Counted from the stretch's first letter, positions 1-7,840 are shown. The stretch is 15,148 bases of DNA from Treponema sp. UBA4873 (GCA_002399405.1 DHDP01000003.1:1-15148); one strand, 5' to 3'. Made by a program: numbers and translations. Notes: a model not told the origin generated them from the sequence alone.

Positions 1-36
1 AAAACCCGACAAACAGCTGTTTTTGATCACAAAATA

Positions 37-53
37 AACCGCTTTGAGCGGTT
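37..53 (-). terminator. Possible hairpin terminator for leftward transcription
   Basis: A perfect 7-bp stem with a 3-nt loop (aaccgct / agcggtt) lies just downstream of the stop codon of the leftward phosphatase remnant. Read on the minus strand it is followed by a weak T-rich tract (TTTATTTT). Position and shape fit an intrinsic terminator, but the U-tract is interrupted, so this is tentative. Confidence 0.4.
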
Positions 54-57
54 CACA

Positions 58-803
58 TCAGGCCGCCGGCTTGGCGGGCGGTACATGACTGTATGCAACG
101 ATTATGTCGCCTTTATTCAATTTTAGACTTTTTACAGCCAGAAATGCGGAAATATCGTTTTTAAAGCCGAGGATATGAGGGGGCCCCTGTATATCGATAA
201 TCTTATTTATATCCTTTGAAAAAACAGCTATGGCAGGTATTCCGCAGTTGATATAGTAAAATGTGTTTGTTGAAAATCCATGAGAGCGAACATACCGTAG
301 AAAACGGTTCCCTTCGGCAGATTGTCCCGTATATATGAATTTATTTTCATGACAAGTGTCTTGAAATTATGCGTGACGGAAAGATATGAACGTATTGTCG
401 ACTTGAGCAGCAGTGTAACAATATTTACGCTCAATCCTTTCCCGCTCATGTTCCCTATGATGAACAGGTGATGTCCTTCGTTGAGTCCGATGATATCGAT
501 GAAATCGCCGGTAGATACGGATGCCGGTTTGGAAAAGTACCCTACGTCGTACGAGCTGTATGTTACCGTCTCGTTATCCCTTGTTGCTGCAGAAACGATT
601 TGATCGGCCGTTATCTTGTCGTCTGCAATTGCTTCAATCGATTTTTTCGGTGCTATGTTTCTAAGGTAATACGAAAATATGAAAAAGTAGGAATAGAGTT
701 TCGTAACCGCAGAAACATCATATTTATTGTATTTTGTTTTATCTATTTTGCTTCCCGGAAAAATAAGAGAAAAATGCGTTTCCTGCTTGAAATGACGATA
801 CAT
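58..803 (-). pseudogene. SpoIIE/PP2C-type serine phosphatase domain, frameshifted
   Basis: The minus-strand reading from 803 contains the core of a SpoIIE-like phosphatase (bacterial regulators that dephosphorylate anti-sigma-factor antagonists). Family-like landmarks are STGDFIDIIG (usual GGDFYD), IIGNMSGKG (usual IGDVSGKG) and TVFYGMFALMD. The frame stops at 228-230, but the next frame continues as PAIAVFSKDINKIIDIQGPP and ILGFKNDIS up to a stop at 58-60. Restoring one G near 242-243 would join them as STAGIPAIAVF, matching the family's AGHPP region, so a single-base deletion is the likely lesion. The normally metal-binding Asp in GDVSGKG is Asn here, so even a repaired protein may be inactive. 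The end after GDIIVAYSH lacks the usual TDG motif and C-terminal part. Upstream sequence is also out of frame. This is a decayed gene. Confidence 0.72.
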
Positions 804-1017
804 GCTTTTGCGTTTATCTGATTGAATAAGTGTAAAATATCTGTTCTACTGGCGCCGAATGTATCAGTTCCCTCAAGATCCGTGTAGAGAATGACTGTTG
901 CCGCTGTTTTGAGAATGGCCTGAATTCGAGCGGCATAATCTGCCTTTTCTGGGAGAAAAATTCGGAATCGTGTATGAGGCGCACAATGCGCTTGCCGACG
1001 CCTGGAAATATACTCAT
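790..1017 (-). pseudogene. Probable N-terminal remnant of the phosphatase gene
   Basis: A well-placed SD (AGGAGGG, minus strand, 1025-1031) lies 7 nt before an ATG at 1017 that opens the reading MSIFPGVGKRIVRLIHDSEF. This frame runs to 814 but loses protein-like character after about residue 25. A second frame then reads AARIQAILKTAATVILYTDL and TDILHLFNQINAKA, which looks coding, and runs into the region where the phosphatase frame begins. I infer one gene starting at 1017 and broken by at least two frameshifts. The identity of this N-terminal part (sensor or linker) is not recognised. A 19-codon ORF (1133-1074), overlapping by ATGA the 1077 start of a longer version of this frame, lies just after the ABC operon and may be part of the same decay. 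Confidence 0.4.
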
Positions 1018-1145
1018 TCTGTTTCCCTCCTGTAAAAAATCAATCGGAGCGGACGACTGCGCACATGGTGCAGTCATCTTATCTCCTCAACTGGATTTTC
1101 ACAAAATTCAGAGGCTTCGTCAATCCGGCGCATACTGTTCCTGCT

Positions 1146-3086
1146 TTATTCCAATTCGAACGCTCCCGTGTACAGCTGGTAGTATTTTCCCTTCTGCGCG
1201 ATCAGTTCGTCGTGGCTGCCGCGTTCGATGATGCGTCCGTGGTCGAGTACCATTATGATGTCGGAGTTCTGCACCGTCGAGAGCCGGTGCGCTATGACGA
1301 ACACCGTTCTTCCGTTCATGAGCGCATCCATGCCTTTCTGCACGATGGCCTCCGTTCTCGTGTCGATCGACGACGTCGCTTCGTCGAGAATCATGACGGG
1401 CGGGTCGGCAACAGCCGCGCGCGCGATGGAAATGAGCTGCCTCTGTCCCTGCGACAAACCGCTGCCGTCTCCTTCGAGAACGGTATTGTAGCCGTCGGGC
1501 AGCATGCGGATAAAGTTGTCCGCGTTCGCAAGCTTTGCCGCTGCAATGCATTCGTCATCCGTCGCGTCGAGTTTTCCGTACCTGATGTTGTCCATGACCG
1601 TTCCGGTAAAAAGATTCACGTCCTGCAGAACGACGCCGAGCGACCGGCGCAGGTCGGGTTTTCTGATTTTGTTAATGTTGATGTCGTCGTAGCGGATTTT
1701 CCCGTCCGCAATGTCGTAAAACCTGTTGATGAGATTCGTGATTGTCGTTTTACCGGCTCCCGTCGCTCCGACGAGCGCCACTTTCTGTCCGGGTTCCGCC
1801 TGCAGCGTTATATTGTGCAGAACAAGTTCGTCGTCCTCGTAGCCGAAGTCGACGTCGTCGAAAACTATTTTTCCCGCCATTTTAGTGTAGGAGAGGGTAC
1901 CGTCCTGATGCGGATGTTTCCACGCCCACATTTCCGTGCGTTCGCTGCATTCGACGGGTTCACCGTTTTCCTGTTTTGCGTTGACGAGCGACACGTATCC
2001 GTCGTCCTTTTCGCTCTCTTCGTCGAGAAAGTCGAAAATCCGCGACGCACCGGCGAGCGCCATGATCACCATGTTGAACTGCATGGAAACCTGTCCGATC
2101 GGCATGATGAAGCTGCGCGACAATGTGAGAAACGACACGATAGTTCCGAGCGAAAGCACGCCGACGCCCGTCAGGCTGATATTGTTCACGCCCGCGATTC
2201 CGGCCGCGCCGCCGAGCATGGCGAGCAGCACGTACAGGAGATATCCCATGTTGTTTACGACCGGCATTGTGACGTTGCCGTAAATGTTCGCCTTCGTGGA
2301 ACTGTGACAGAGTTCTTCATTTTTTGAGTCGAAATTTTCTTTCGCCTTTTCTTCGTGGCAGAAGACTTTTACGACTTTCTGTCCGTTAATCATTTCCTCT
2401 ATGTAACCGTCCACTTCCGCGATCGATTTCTGCTGTTCCATGAAATGTCCGGCACTTTTTCCCACAAGAAATTTAATAACCTTCAGGAGAATGAAGGTAA
2501 AGACGACGACGAAAGCCGTGAGCACCAGACTCAGATACATCATGGAAATAAACACCGTCACTATCGTGATGACCGACGAAAACAGCTGAGGTAAAGCCTG
2601 CGACAGCATCTGACGGAGCGTGTCGGTGTCGTTCGTGTAGTAACTCATAACGTCGCCGTGGCTGTGCGTGTCGAAAAATTTCACGGGCAGCGACTGCATG
2701 TGCGTGAACATCGTATCGCGGATTTTCTTCTGCGCTCCTTCCGCTATGACGACCATAATTCTGTTGTAAAGCAGCGTCGTGAGCACGCCGCCGAGATACA
2801 CGCTTCCCATGAGCGTAAGCACTTTGAGCAGGCTGGAAAAATCGGGATTTGCCTTTCCCAGAAGCGGCAGTATGTATTTGTCTATGAGAATCTGAAGAAA
2901 GAGCGACGCGGACACGTTCGCCGCGGAGCTCAAAATAATAAAAACGACGACAAGAACCAGATGCAGCCGGTATTCCGCCATATACGAGAGGAGTCTTTTT
3001 ATGGTCCCCGGTTTAAATCGCCTGACGGCCTCTTTCCCCGATGATTTGGAACTGCCGTCGCTGTGTACTGTTTTCGTGTTATTCAT
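1146..3086 (-). CDS. ABC exporter half-transporter with canonical catalytic residues (MdlB/MsbA type)
   Basis: Fused membrane and ATPase half-transporter of 646 residues. The N-terminal half holds the hydrophobic type IV exporter helices (for example LVLVVVFIILSSAANVSASL). The ATPase half has Walker A GATGAGKTT (about residue 438), Q-loop LQDVNLFTG, signature LSQGQ (about 540), Walker B ILDEATS with the catalytic Glu (about 562), and the switch His in AHRLS (about 596). The signature departs from LSGGQ. Paired with the degenerate neighbour, this gives one consensus and one degenerate ATP site, as in heterodimeric exporters such as BmrCD, TM287/288 and TmrAB. An ATG at 3146 is possible, but the 3086 ATG has a GGGAAGG-like SD and overlaps the upstream stop by 8 nt, so I chose it. 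The linker before the ATPase domain is unusually long (roughly 50 residues). Substrate is unknown; drug or lipid export is inferred from the MarR context. Confidence 0.93.
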   Translation of the reverse strand: MNNTKTVHSDGSSKSSGKEAVRRFKPGTIKRLLSYMAEYRLHLVLVVVFIILSSAANVSASLFLQILIDKYILPLLGKANPDFSSLLKVLTLMGSVYLGGVLTTLLYNRIMVVIAEGAQKKIRDTMFTHMQSLPVKFFDTHSHGDVMSYYTNDTDTLRQMLSQALPQLFSSVITIVTVFISMMYLSLVLTAFVVVFTFILLKVIKFLVGKSAGHFMEQQKSIAEVDGYIEEMINGQKVVKVFCHEEKAKENFDSKNEELCHSSTKANIYGNVTMPVVNNMGYLLYVLLAMLGGAAGIAGVNNISLTGVGVLSLGTIVSFLTLSRSFIMPIGQVSMQFNMVIMALAGASRIFDFLDEESEKDDGYVSLVNAKQENGEPVECSERTEMWAWKHPHQDGTLSYTKMAGKIVFDDVDFGYEDDELVLHNITLQAEPGQKVALVGATGAGKTTITNLINRFYDIADGKIRYDDININKIRKPDLRRSLGVVLQDVNLFTGTVMDNIRYGKLDATDDECIAAAKLANADNFIRMLPDGYNTVLEGDGSGLSQGQRQLISIARAAVADPPVMILDEATSSIDTRTEAIVQKGMDALMNGRTVFVIAHRLSTVQNSDIIMVLDHGRIIERGSHDELIAQKGKYYQLYTGAFELE

Positions 3087-4833
3087 GAATAGCCTTCCCT
3101 TTGTTCTGCGATTCGTAGACTTCACGGTAGATACTGTTTGTTTCAAGCAGTTCCTCGTGCGTTCCCGCCGCGCTTATTTTACCGTCGTCCATAATGATGA
3201 TTTTGTCGGCATCCTGAACCGACGTGACGCGCTGTGCAATAATAATTTTCGTCGTATCGGGAAGCTGCTCTCTGAACGCTTTCCTGATCAGCGCATCCGT
3301 CTTCGTGTCGACGGCGCTCGTTGAATCGTCGAGAATCAGAATTTTCGGTTTTTTCAAAAGAGCCCGCGCGATGCAGAGCCGCTGCTTTTGTCCGCCGGAA
3401 ACGTTCGTTCCTCCCTGCTCTATGTACGTGTCGTATTTTTCGGGAAATTCCCGGATGAAGCCGTCGGCCTGAGCCGCCTGACACGCTTGAATCATTTCTT
3501 CGTCGGTCGCGTTTTCATTTCCCCAGCGGAGGTTGTCTTTGATCGTGCCGCTGAACAAAACGTTCTTCTGCAGCACCATCGCCACCTGATTGCGGAGCGA
3601 TTCTATATCGTATTCCCTCACGTCTATTCCGCCAACGGTGATTTTTCCGCCGACAACGTCGTACAGCCGCGGAATAAGCTGCACGAAACTCGATTTTGAA
3701 GATCCCGTGCCGCCGAGAATGCCGACCGTTTCGCCCGCCGCAATGGAAACCGATACGTTCTGAAGAACAGGTTTGTCGGATTTCCGCGCGTATGCGAACG
3801 TAACGTTTTCGAACGTCACCGCTCCGTCTTTGACCGTGTACACCGGATTTTCACCGTTTTTAAGGTCGCTCTTTTCGTTGAGGACTTCGACGATACGTTC
3901 CACCGACGCGCGGGAAACGATAATCATCACGAACACCATCGAAAGCATCATCAGGCTCATGAGAATCTGCATAGTGTAGGTAATAAGGCCCGTAAGATCG
4001 CCGGTGGAAAGTCCGACAGCGGGATTATTATTTGAGGCGACGATCGCTTTCGCGCCGAGCCATGATATGAGAATCATCGCCGCATATACGCAGAACTGCA
4101 TGAGAGGCGCGTTGAATGCAAGGATTTTTTCCGCTTTGGAAAAATCCCTGTAGATCAGATCGGAAACGGACCCGAATTTTTTTTCTTCGAAACCTTCCCT
4201 CGTGAACGATTTTACGACGCGCATCCCGCGCAGATTCTCCTGAACGACGTTGTTCAACTTGTCGTAGGTTTTGAATACCCGTTTAAAAGTCGGATGCACG
4301 TACGAGGCAATGAAAATCAGCCCGAATCCGAGAACGGGAATAATAATCAGAAAAATGAACGCAATGCCGCCGTCGATCCTGAACGCCATGATGAGCGCAA
4401 AAATCATGATGAACGGACTTCTGAACACCGCACGCAGTATCATCATGTAGGCGTTCTGAACGTTCGTCACGTCAGTCGTAAGCCTCGTGACGATACTTGC
4501 CGTAGAAAACCGGTCGATATTGGAAAAAGAAAAATTCTGGACTGCATAATACATGTCGCGGCGCAGATTCTTCGCAAAACCGGCGGCCGCTATTGAAGCG
4601 CTCCGTCCCGCGAGGAATCCGGCAAGCAGCGACAGACCTGAGCATATAATCAGGACGGCGCCGAGTTTATATATCACGCTCATGTCTTTTTTATAAATTC
4701 CGTAATCGATAAGGTACGCCATAAGCGTCGGAATAATAACTTCCAGAACCGATTCGAAGACGACGTATACCGGGGCCAGAATGGAATCCTTCTTATATTC
4801 CCGGATACTTTCCATAAGTTTTTTAATCATCAT
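3079..4833 (-). CDS. ABC exporter half-transporter with degenerate ATP site (MdlA type)
   Basis: Partner half-transporter of about 584 residues with membrane helices first, then the ATPase domain. Walker A is GGTGSSKSS (about residue 371; Ser for the Gly before Lys, which I recall as common in this family), followed by LQKNVLFSG and signature VSGGQKQR (about 476). Walker B is LILDDSTS, with Asp in place of the catalytic Glu (about 499), and the switch His is Gln in IIAQRVTS (about 531). These substitutions mark the non-hydrolysing site of an asymmetric exporter, while its intact SGGQ completes the catalytic site of the downstream partner. Two adjacent ATGs (4833, 4830) follow an AGGAG; the second has better spacing. 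It starts 6 nt after the MarR stop and overlaps the next gene by ATGAATAA, so all three genes are translationally linked. Confidence 0.93.
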   Translation of the reverse strand: MMIKKLMESIREYKKDSILAPVYVVFESVLEVIIPTLMAYLIDYGIYKKDMSVIYKLGAVLIICSGLSLLAGFLAGRSASIAAAGFAKNLRRDMYYAVQNFSFSNIDRFSTASIVTRLTTDVTNVQNAYMMILRAVFRSPFIMIFALIMAFRIDGGIAFIFLIIIPVLGFGLIFIASYVHPTFKRVFKTYDKLNNVVQENLRGMRVVKSFTREGFEEKKFGSVSDLIYRDFSKAEKILAFNAPLMQFCVYAAMILISWLGAKAIVASNNNPAVGLSTGDLTGLITYTMQILMSLMMLSMVFVMIIVSRASVERIVEVLNEKSDLKNGENPVYTVKDGAVTFENVTFAYARKSDKPVLQNVSVSIAAGETVGILGGTGSSKSSFVQLIPRLYDVVGGKITVGGIDVREYDIESLRNQVAMVLQKNVLFSGTIKDNLRWGNENATDEEMIQACQAAQADGFIREFPEKYDTYIEQGGTNVSGGQKQRLCIARALLKKPKILILDDSTSAVDTKTDALIRKAFREQLPDTTKIIIAQRVTSVQDADKIIIMDDGKISAAGTHEELLETNSIYREVYESQNKGKAIHE

Positions 4834-4839
4834 ATACTC

Positions 4840-5283
4840 CTATTTATCCTGCAGATTGTCTTTCATCTTCTGAAAGAATCCGTACAACATCCGCAGTTCT
4901 TCATCCGAAAAACCTTTTGTAAGCGTCGCTTCGAACAAATCGAAATCCTCTTTCATGAGTTCCTTCAGCTGTTCGGCTTTTTTCGTGAGAACGATTTTTT
5001 TCCGTCTTCCGTCCTGCGTATCTGCAATCCGGGTTATGAGTCCTTTCTGTTCCATAAGACTCAGGGCGTTTGAAGCCGCAGCGCGCGTTATGTTAAAATG
5101 TTCCTCTATTGTTTTCTGGTAAACGCTGCGTCCGGCTCCGGTGTTTTCCGCGAGAAAACCGATAATCCAGCCGTTGTTTCCCGTTATAGTTTGAATTTTC
5201 TTTTTGTGTGAAGAAAAATCACAGCGGCGGCGGATCATGTTGTTCAGCGTCCGCAGTTCCAGTCCTATTCTGATATTTTGCAT
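4840..5283 (-). CDS. MarR-family transcriptional repressor
   Basis: A regulator of about 147 residues with the MarR winged helix: recognition region ITRAAASNALSLMEQKGL, then the wing ITRIADTQDGRRKKIVLTKK, followed by C-terminal dimerisation helices. MarR proteins bind palindromic DNA as dimers and release it on binding small phenolic or drug-like ligands. It leads the two ABC exporter genes, the standard layout for a self-regulated efflux operon. I favour the ATG at 5283 over 5292 because AGGA lies 9 nt before it; the earlier ATG has its only purine stretch too close. Two inverted repeats in its promoter suggest autoregulation. Confidence 0.92.
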   Translation of the reverse strand: MQNIRIGLELRTLNNMIRRRCDFSSHKKKIQTITGNNGWIIGFLAENTGAGRSVYQKTIEEHFNITRAAASNALSLMEQKGLITRIADTQDGRRKKIVLTKKAEQLKELMKEDFDLFEATLTKGFSDEELRMLYGFFQKMKDNLQDK

Positions 5284-5303
5284 GCCTGTCATTCCTGAAA
5301 AAT

Positions 5304-5317
5304 GTTCTATACAGAAC
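5304..5317. promoter_or_regulatory. Inverted repeat just downstream of the marR start site
   Basis: A perfect 14-bp repeat, GTTCT-atac-AGAAC, with 5-bp arms. It lies immediately after the predicted transcription start of the MarR-ABC operon (around 5321) and before the ATG, a position where a bound repressor would block transcription. It is a candidate operator; the binding protein is inferred from context only. Confidence 0.4.
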
Positions 5318-5327
5318 TATTTTTGCA

Positions 5328-5356
5328 ATACTACTTACAAATATATCCTTTGTAAA
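5328..5356 (-). promoter_or_regulatory. Promoter of the MarR-ABC operon with overlapping MarR-type palindrome
   Basis: On the minus strand, -35 TTTACA (5356-5351) and -10 TAGTAT (5333-5328) are separated by exactly 17 bp. A 21-bp palindrome, TTACAAA-tatatcc-TTTGTAA (5335-5355, 7-bp perfect arms), covers the -35 box and spacer. Length and placement fit a MarR dimer site, so repression of its own operon is the likely role. It is also about 35 bp from the divergent plus-strand -10 box and could affect the lipoprotein gene. Confidence 0.62.
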
Positions 5357-5387
5357 GCAATATAAACGGAAAATGCCGATAAATCTG

Positions 5388-5396
5388 TGTTATAAT
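5388..5396 (+). promoter_or_regulatory. Extended -10 promoter for the aspartyl-protease lipoprotein
   Basis: TGT followed by a perfect TATAAT (5391-5396) forms an extended -10 element; no good -35 is visible. The start codon begins at 5404, so transcription would start at or next to the A of the ATG, giving a leaderless or nearly leaderless mRNA. The same TGTTATAAT string occurs at 9986-9994. Confidence 0.45.
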
Positions 5397-5403
5397 AGGG
5401 TAA

Positions 5404-6594
5404 ATGAAAAACAGACAGAAAATACCTGCTGCGGCATCGGTTGCTTTAATTTTGCTGAGTTTCGGTTTATCCGGCTGCGGGGGACCGCACCCCGTTTTTG
5501 AGGTTCCGTTTACGCTTGCAGATAACCATATTATTGTTGAAGCCGATGTAAACGGCCGCTCCGGAAAATACATGTTCGACACCGGCGCCGGACCGTTTCT
5601 TATCACCAGAAATAATACGGACAACCTTGAAGATGCCGGCGTGAAAGTCGACAGCCTGTTTTTAAATGGCGAATTTTCAATCCCTGAAGTAAAGAAACTT
5701 GATTCGATTCGGATATGCGGAACTACTGTTAAGAATGACTTCATGATAGTGCACAATACGAATCTGATGTATACGGATATAGACGGAATCCTGGGGCTGC
5801 CCGTCTTCAGCGGATATTACCTTGAGATATCGTATTTCGGGAAAAAACTGAAGGCGTATAAAGAGCGGCCGAAAAAATATTCCAAAAAAATTCCTTTGGA
5901 ATATGCCGACGGCATATATCCCGAGATACAGTGCTATATAGACGGACACAGCGTTCCTTTCCTCGTCGATACAGGTTCGAGCGGAAACATACTTTTTCCG
6001 TTACCCGGAGCGACCGACATCCCCGCAGAAAAATATACGCAGATTCATAACAGCAACAATACGCCGTATTACCGGGTGAAACTGGACAGCTGCGATTTAC
6101 GCTTTCAGAAATATGAAAATATCACCGGTTTTTCGAATATTAACGGAATAGTAAATTACGCACCGATATTCGAACGGGCCGGAAACATCGGCGCAGATTT
6201 TCTGAAGCACTATAATATTATTTTCGACTGCAAGGGATACCGGAACACGCTGCTGTATTACAGACACAATACCGTTTTAGAGCCGCTTTTTATGCGAAAC
6301 GGAATTTCACAATGGCTTTTGTGCGGCCGTCCGAATATGAGTTTTAACAAATACGGAATCGACGGATGGAATAGAGAGCATGATTCCCTGCTGGTGACAT
6401 CCGTGCTGGCGGACGAACCTGCAGAGCGAAGCGGAATCAAATGCGGCACACGGATAACGAAGATTAACGGACAGCCCGTCAGTCGGTTTTCGAAGCATAA
6501 GCTTGAAACAGTCCTGCTGTTTTCCGTTAATCCGCTGGAAATAACAATTCAGGATGAAAGCGGTTCGGATAAGACAATACAGCTGCATTACTGA
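5404..6594 (+). CDS. Lipoprotein with two retropepsin-like lobes and a PDZ domain
   Basis: Predicted secreted lipoprotein of 396 residues. The N-terminus is a lipoprotein signal with lipobox LSGC (Cys25). Lobe 1 (about 33-150) carries the aspartyl-protease motif MFDTGAGPFL (Asp59) and the matching DGILGLPVF loop. Lobe 2 (about 163-290) repeats the pattern with FLVDTGSSGNILF (Asp189) and NIGADFL. The C-terminal part (about 320-396) is a PDZ fold with PAERSGIKCGTRITKINGQP. Aspartyl_protease-type proteins with PDZ occur in many bacteria; their substrates are mostly unknown. Two DTG lobes in one chain could form a pepsin-like active site without dimerising. It is divergent from the MarR operon. 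Function as an envelope protease is inferred; the Asp residues and signal are seen directly. The lipobox supports the ATG at 5404. Confidence 0.85.
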   Translation: MKNRQKIPAAASVALILLSFGLSGCGGPHPVFEVPFTLADNHIIVEADVNGRSGKYMFDTGAGPFLITRNNTDNLEDAGVKVDSLFLNGEFSIPEVKKLDSIRICGTTVKNDFMIVHNTNLMYTDIDGILGLPVFSGYYLEISYFGKKLKAYKERPKKYSKKIPLEYADGIYPEIQCYIDGHSVPFLVDTGSSGNILFPLPGATDIPAEKYTQIHNSNNTPYYRVKLDSCDLRFQKYENITGFSNINGIVNYAPIFERAGNIGADFLKHYNIIFDCKGYRNTLLYYRHNTVLEPLFMRNGISQWLLCGRPNMSFNKYGIDGWNREHDSLLVTSVLADEPAERSGIKCGTRITKINGQPVSRFSKHKLETVLLFSVNPLEITIQDESGSDKTIQLHY

Positions 6595-6704
6595 ACGCCG
6601 CTGAACAGAACCCCCCGACGGGAAAGTTGGCGGAATCGTTCGACAGAGAGGCTGTATACTACGACGAAAATACACGGACTTTTCACTAAAGAAGGAGATG
6701 CCTG

Positions 6705-7307
6705 ATGAAAGCGGTAAATGTGCTGCTGTTTGAAGATTTTACAACACTGGATGCACTGGGACCTGCGGAAGTTTTCAGCAAATTGAACCAGATGTATCGT
6801 GTTGATTATTTTTCACTGCACGGCGGACTGGTATCGGGCTCTGCGAATACGAAAGTGCAGACGAAAAAGATTGAAGAGATTGCGCAGAATGATATAGTAT
6901 TGATTCCCGGCGGATGGGGCACCCGTCAGCTTGTTAATGACAGTCAGTTTATTGAAAAACTGCGTGAGGCAGCGGAGAAGAGTGAAAATGTACTGTGTGT
7001 CTGCACCGGATCGGCATTGCTTGCGAAGACGGGGCTGCTCGACAACAGGCGGGCGACAAGCAACAAAATTGCATGGGAATGGGTGACCGCGCAGAGTGAA
7101 AAGGTAAAATGGGTACGGAAAGCCCGCTGGGTTACGGACGGAAAATACTATACCTCGTCGGGCATAACTGCAGGAATCGACATGAGCCTGGGATTCGTTT
7201 CCGATAAAGTCGGTTATGAAACCGCCCGGGAAATCAGTACTGCGCTTGAATATGTCCGGAATGAAAACAAAGACGAGGATCCGTTTTCGGAAAGTGAGGA
7301 GAAATGA
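6705..7307 (+). CDS. DJ-1/PfpI family protein (isonitrile hydratase-like)
   Basis: A cytosolic glutamine-amidotransferase-like protein of 200 residues. The pattern FEDFTTLDALGPAEVF at the N-terminus, DIVLIPGGWG, and the nucleophile elbow CVCTGSALLAKTGLL (Cys100) followed by RRATSNKIAWEWV are those of the DJ-1/PfpI superfamily, closest to the ThiJ/isonitrile hydratase-like branch. Family members act as hydratases, glyoxalase-like enzymes or chaperones, so the substrate cannot be assigned. An AAGGAG SD lies well before the ATG. Its stop overlaps the start of the next, truncated gene (ATGA at 7304-7307), indicating an original two-gene operon. Confidence 0.9.
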   Translation: MKAVNVLLFEDFTTLDALGPAEVFSKLNQMYRVDYFSLHGGLVSGSANTKVQTKKIEEIAQNDIVLIPGGWGTRQLVNDSQFIEKLREAAEKSENVLCVCTGSALLAKTGLLDNRRATSNKIAWEWVTAQSEKVKWVRKARWVTDGKYYTSSGITAGIDMSLGFVSDKVGYETAREISTALEYVRNENKDEDPFSESEEK

Positions 7308-7459
7308 AATTATATTTTGCAGGTCCGTTGTTCAGCGATGCGGAAAAAATGTTCAATGCGTTCCCCGGCGCGAAATTAAATCCCATGATAAGAATGCCTT
7401 TTGACGGTATATTTGAAAATGAAAGGGAACTGATGGAATATATGCGCGCGCTGTGCTGA
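7304..7459 (+). pseudogene. Truncated nucleoside 2-deoxyribosyltransferase-like gene
   Basis: A 51-codon ORF begins MKLYFAGPLFSDAEKMFN, the characteristic opening of the nucleoside 2-deoxyribosyltransferase family (nucleobase exchange on deoxynucleosides). Family members are about 140-160 residues, so the rest of the fold and the catalytic Glu region are missing. The sequence after residue 18 (AFPGAKLNPMIRMPFDGIF) does not continue the family pattern I know and probably comes from an internal deletion. It is coupled to the upstream gene by an ATGA overlap. The N-terminal match is strong; loss of function is inferred from length. Confidence 0.55.
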
Positions 7460-7483
7460 CGGATGAAGAAAGGCACTCACGAA

Positions 7484-7513
7484 TTGACAGGGGGCTTTCC
7501 GCTCATCTATAAT
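7484..7513 (+). promoter_or_regulatory. Consensus sigma-70 promoter for the small membrane protein
   Basis: A perfect TTGACA (7484-7489) and a perfect TATAAT (7508-7513) are separated by 18 bp. Transcription would begin near 7520, leaving a leader of roughly 58 nt before the ATG at 7579. It is the best consensus promoter in the window. Confidence 0.75.
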
Positions 7514-7578
7514 CATTCAGATAGTATTCAGAATTTTTTGCAGATGATTTAATCATCGTTTCCCGGGAGGAGGTTCGT

Positions 7579-7767
7579 ATGGGATGCAGTCACAACGGTA
7601 ACGGAGCAGGAACGGCGGGAGCCGTATACGGAATCGGACTTATCGGCGCAGCTGTTTATTTTATTTCCCACGCTGCAACATTCTGGCTCGGCGTGCTGGG
7701 ACTTCTGAAAGCGATTGTCTGGCCGGCTTTCCTTGTGTACGGCGTACTGAATTATATCGGAATGTAG
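7579..7767 (+). CDS. Small glycine-rich membrane protein of unknown function
   Basis: A 62-residue protein. A short Gly/Asn/His-rich head (MGCSHNGNGAG) is followed by two hydrophobic segments, about residues 15-32 (AVYGIGLIGAAVYFISHA) and 36-58 (WLGVLGLLKAIVWPAFLVYG), which fit a membrane hairpin. I recall very similar short uncharacterised proteins in diverse bacteria, but cannot name the family. The SD (GGGAGGAGG) is excellent and the gene sits behind a consensus promoter, so it is very likely expressed. No partner is evident; the next gene is a GyrI-like protein about 70 nt downstream. Confidence 0.8.
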   Translation: MGCSHNGNGAGTAGAVYGIGLIGAAVYFISHAATFWLGVLGLLKAIVWPAFLVYGVLNYIGM

Positions 7768-7840
7768 AAAAAAACATAATATTTTTGACTGACGCGAATC
7801 GTAATTCAACTTTGCATTTATAATTACAGGAGCATTCGTG

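Noticed and set aside
11..22. AAACAGCTGTTT perfect palindrome
   Set aside because: A 12-bp palindrome at the window edge with no linked promoter or gene; chance is likely.
1065..2327. Long plus-strand open frame of 420 codons
   Set aside because: It lies antisense to an ABC transporter with all canonical motifs; its composition is Arg/His/Val-rich and it matches no family.
7785..7824. TTGACT and TATAAT before the GyrI-like gene
   Set aside because: The two boxes are 28 bp apart, and a start site set by this TATAAT would remove or cut the SD.
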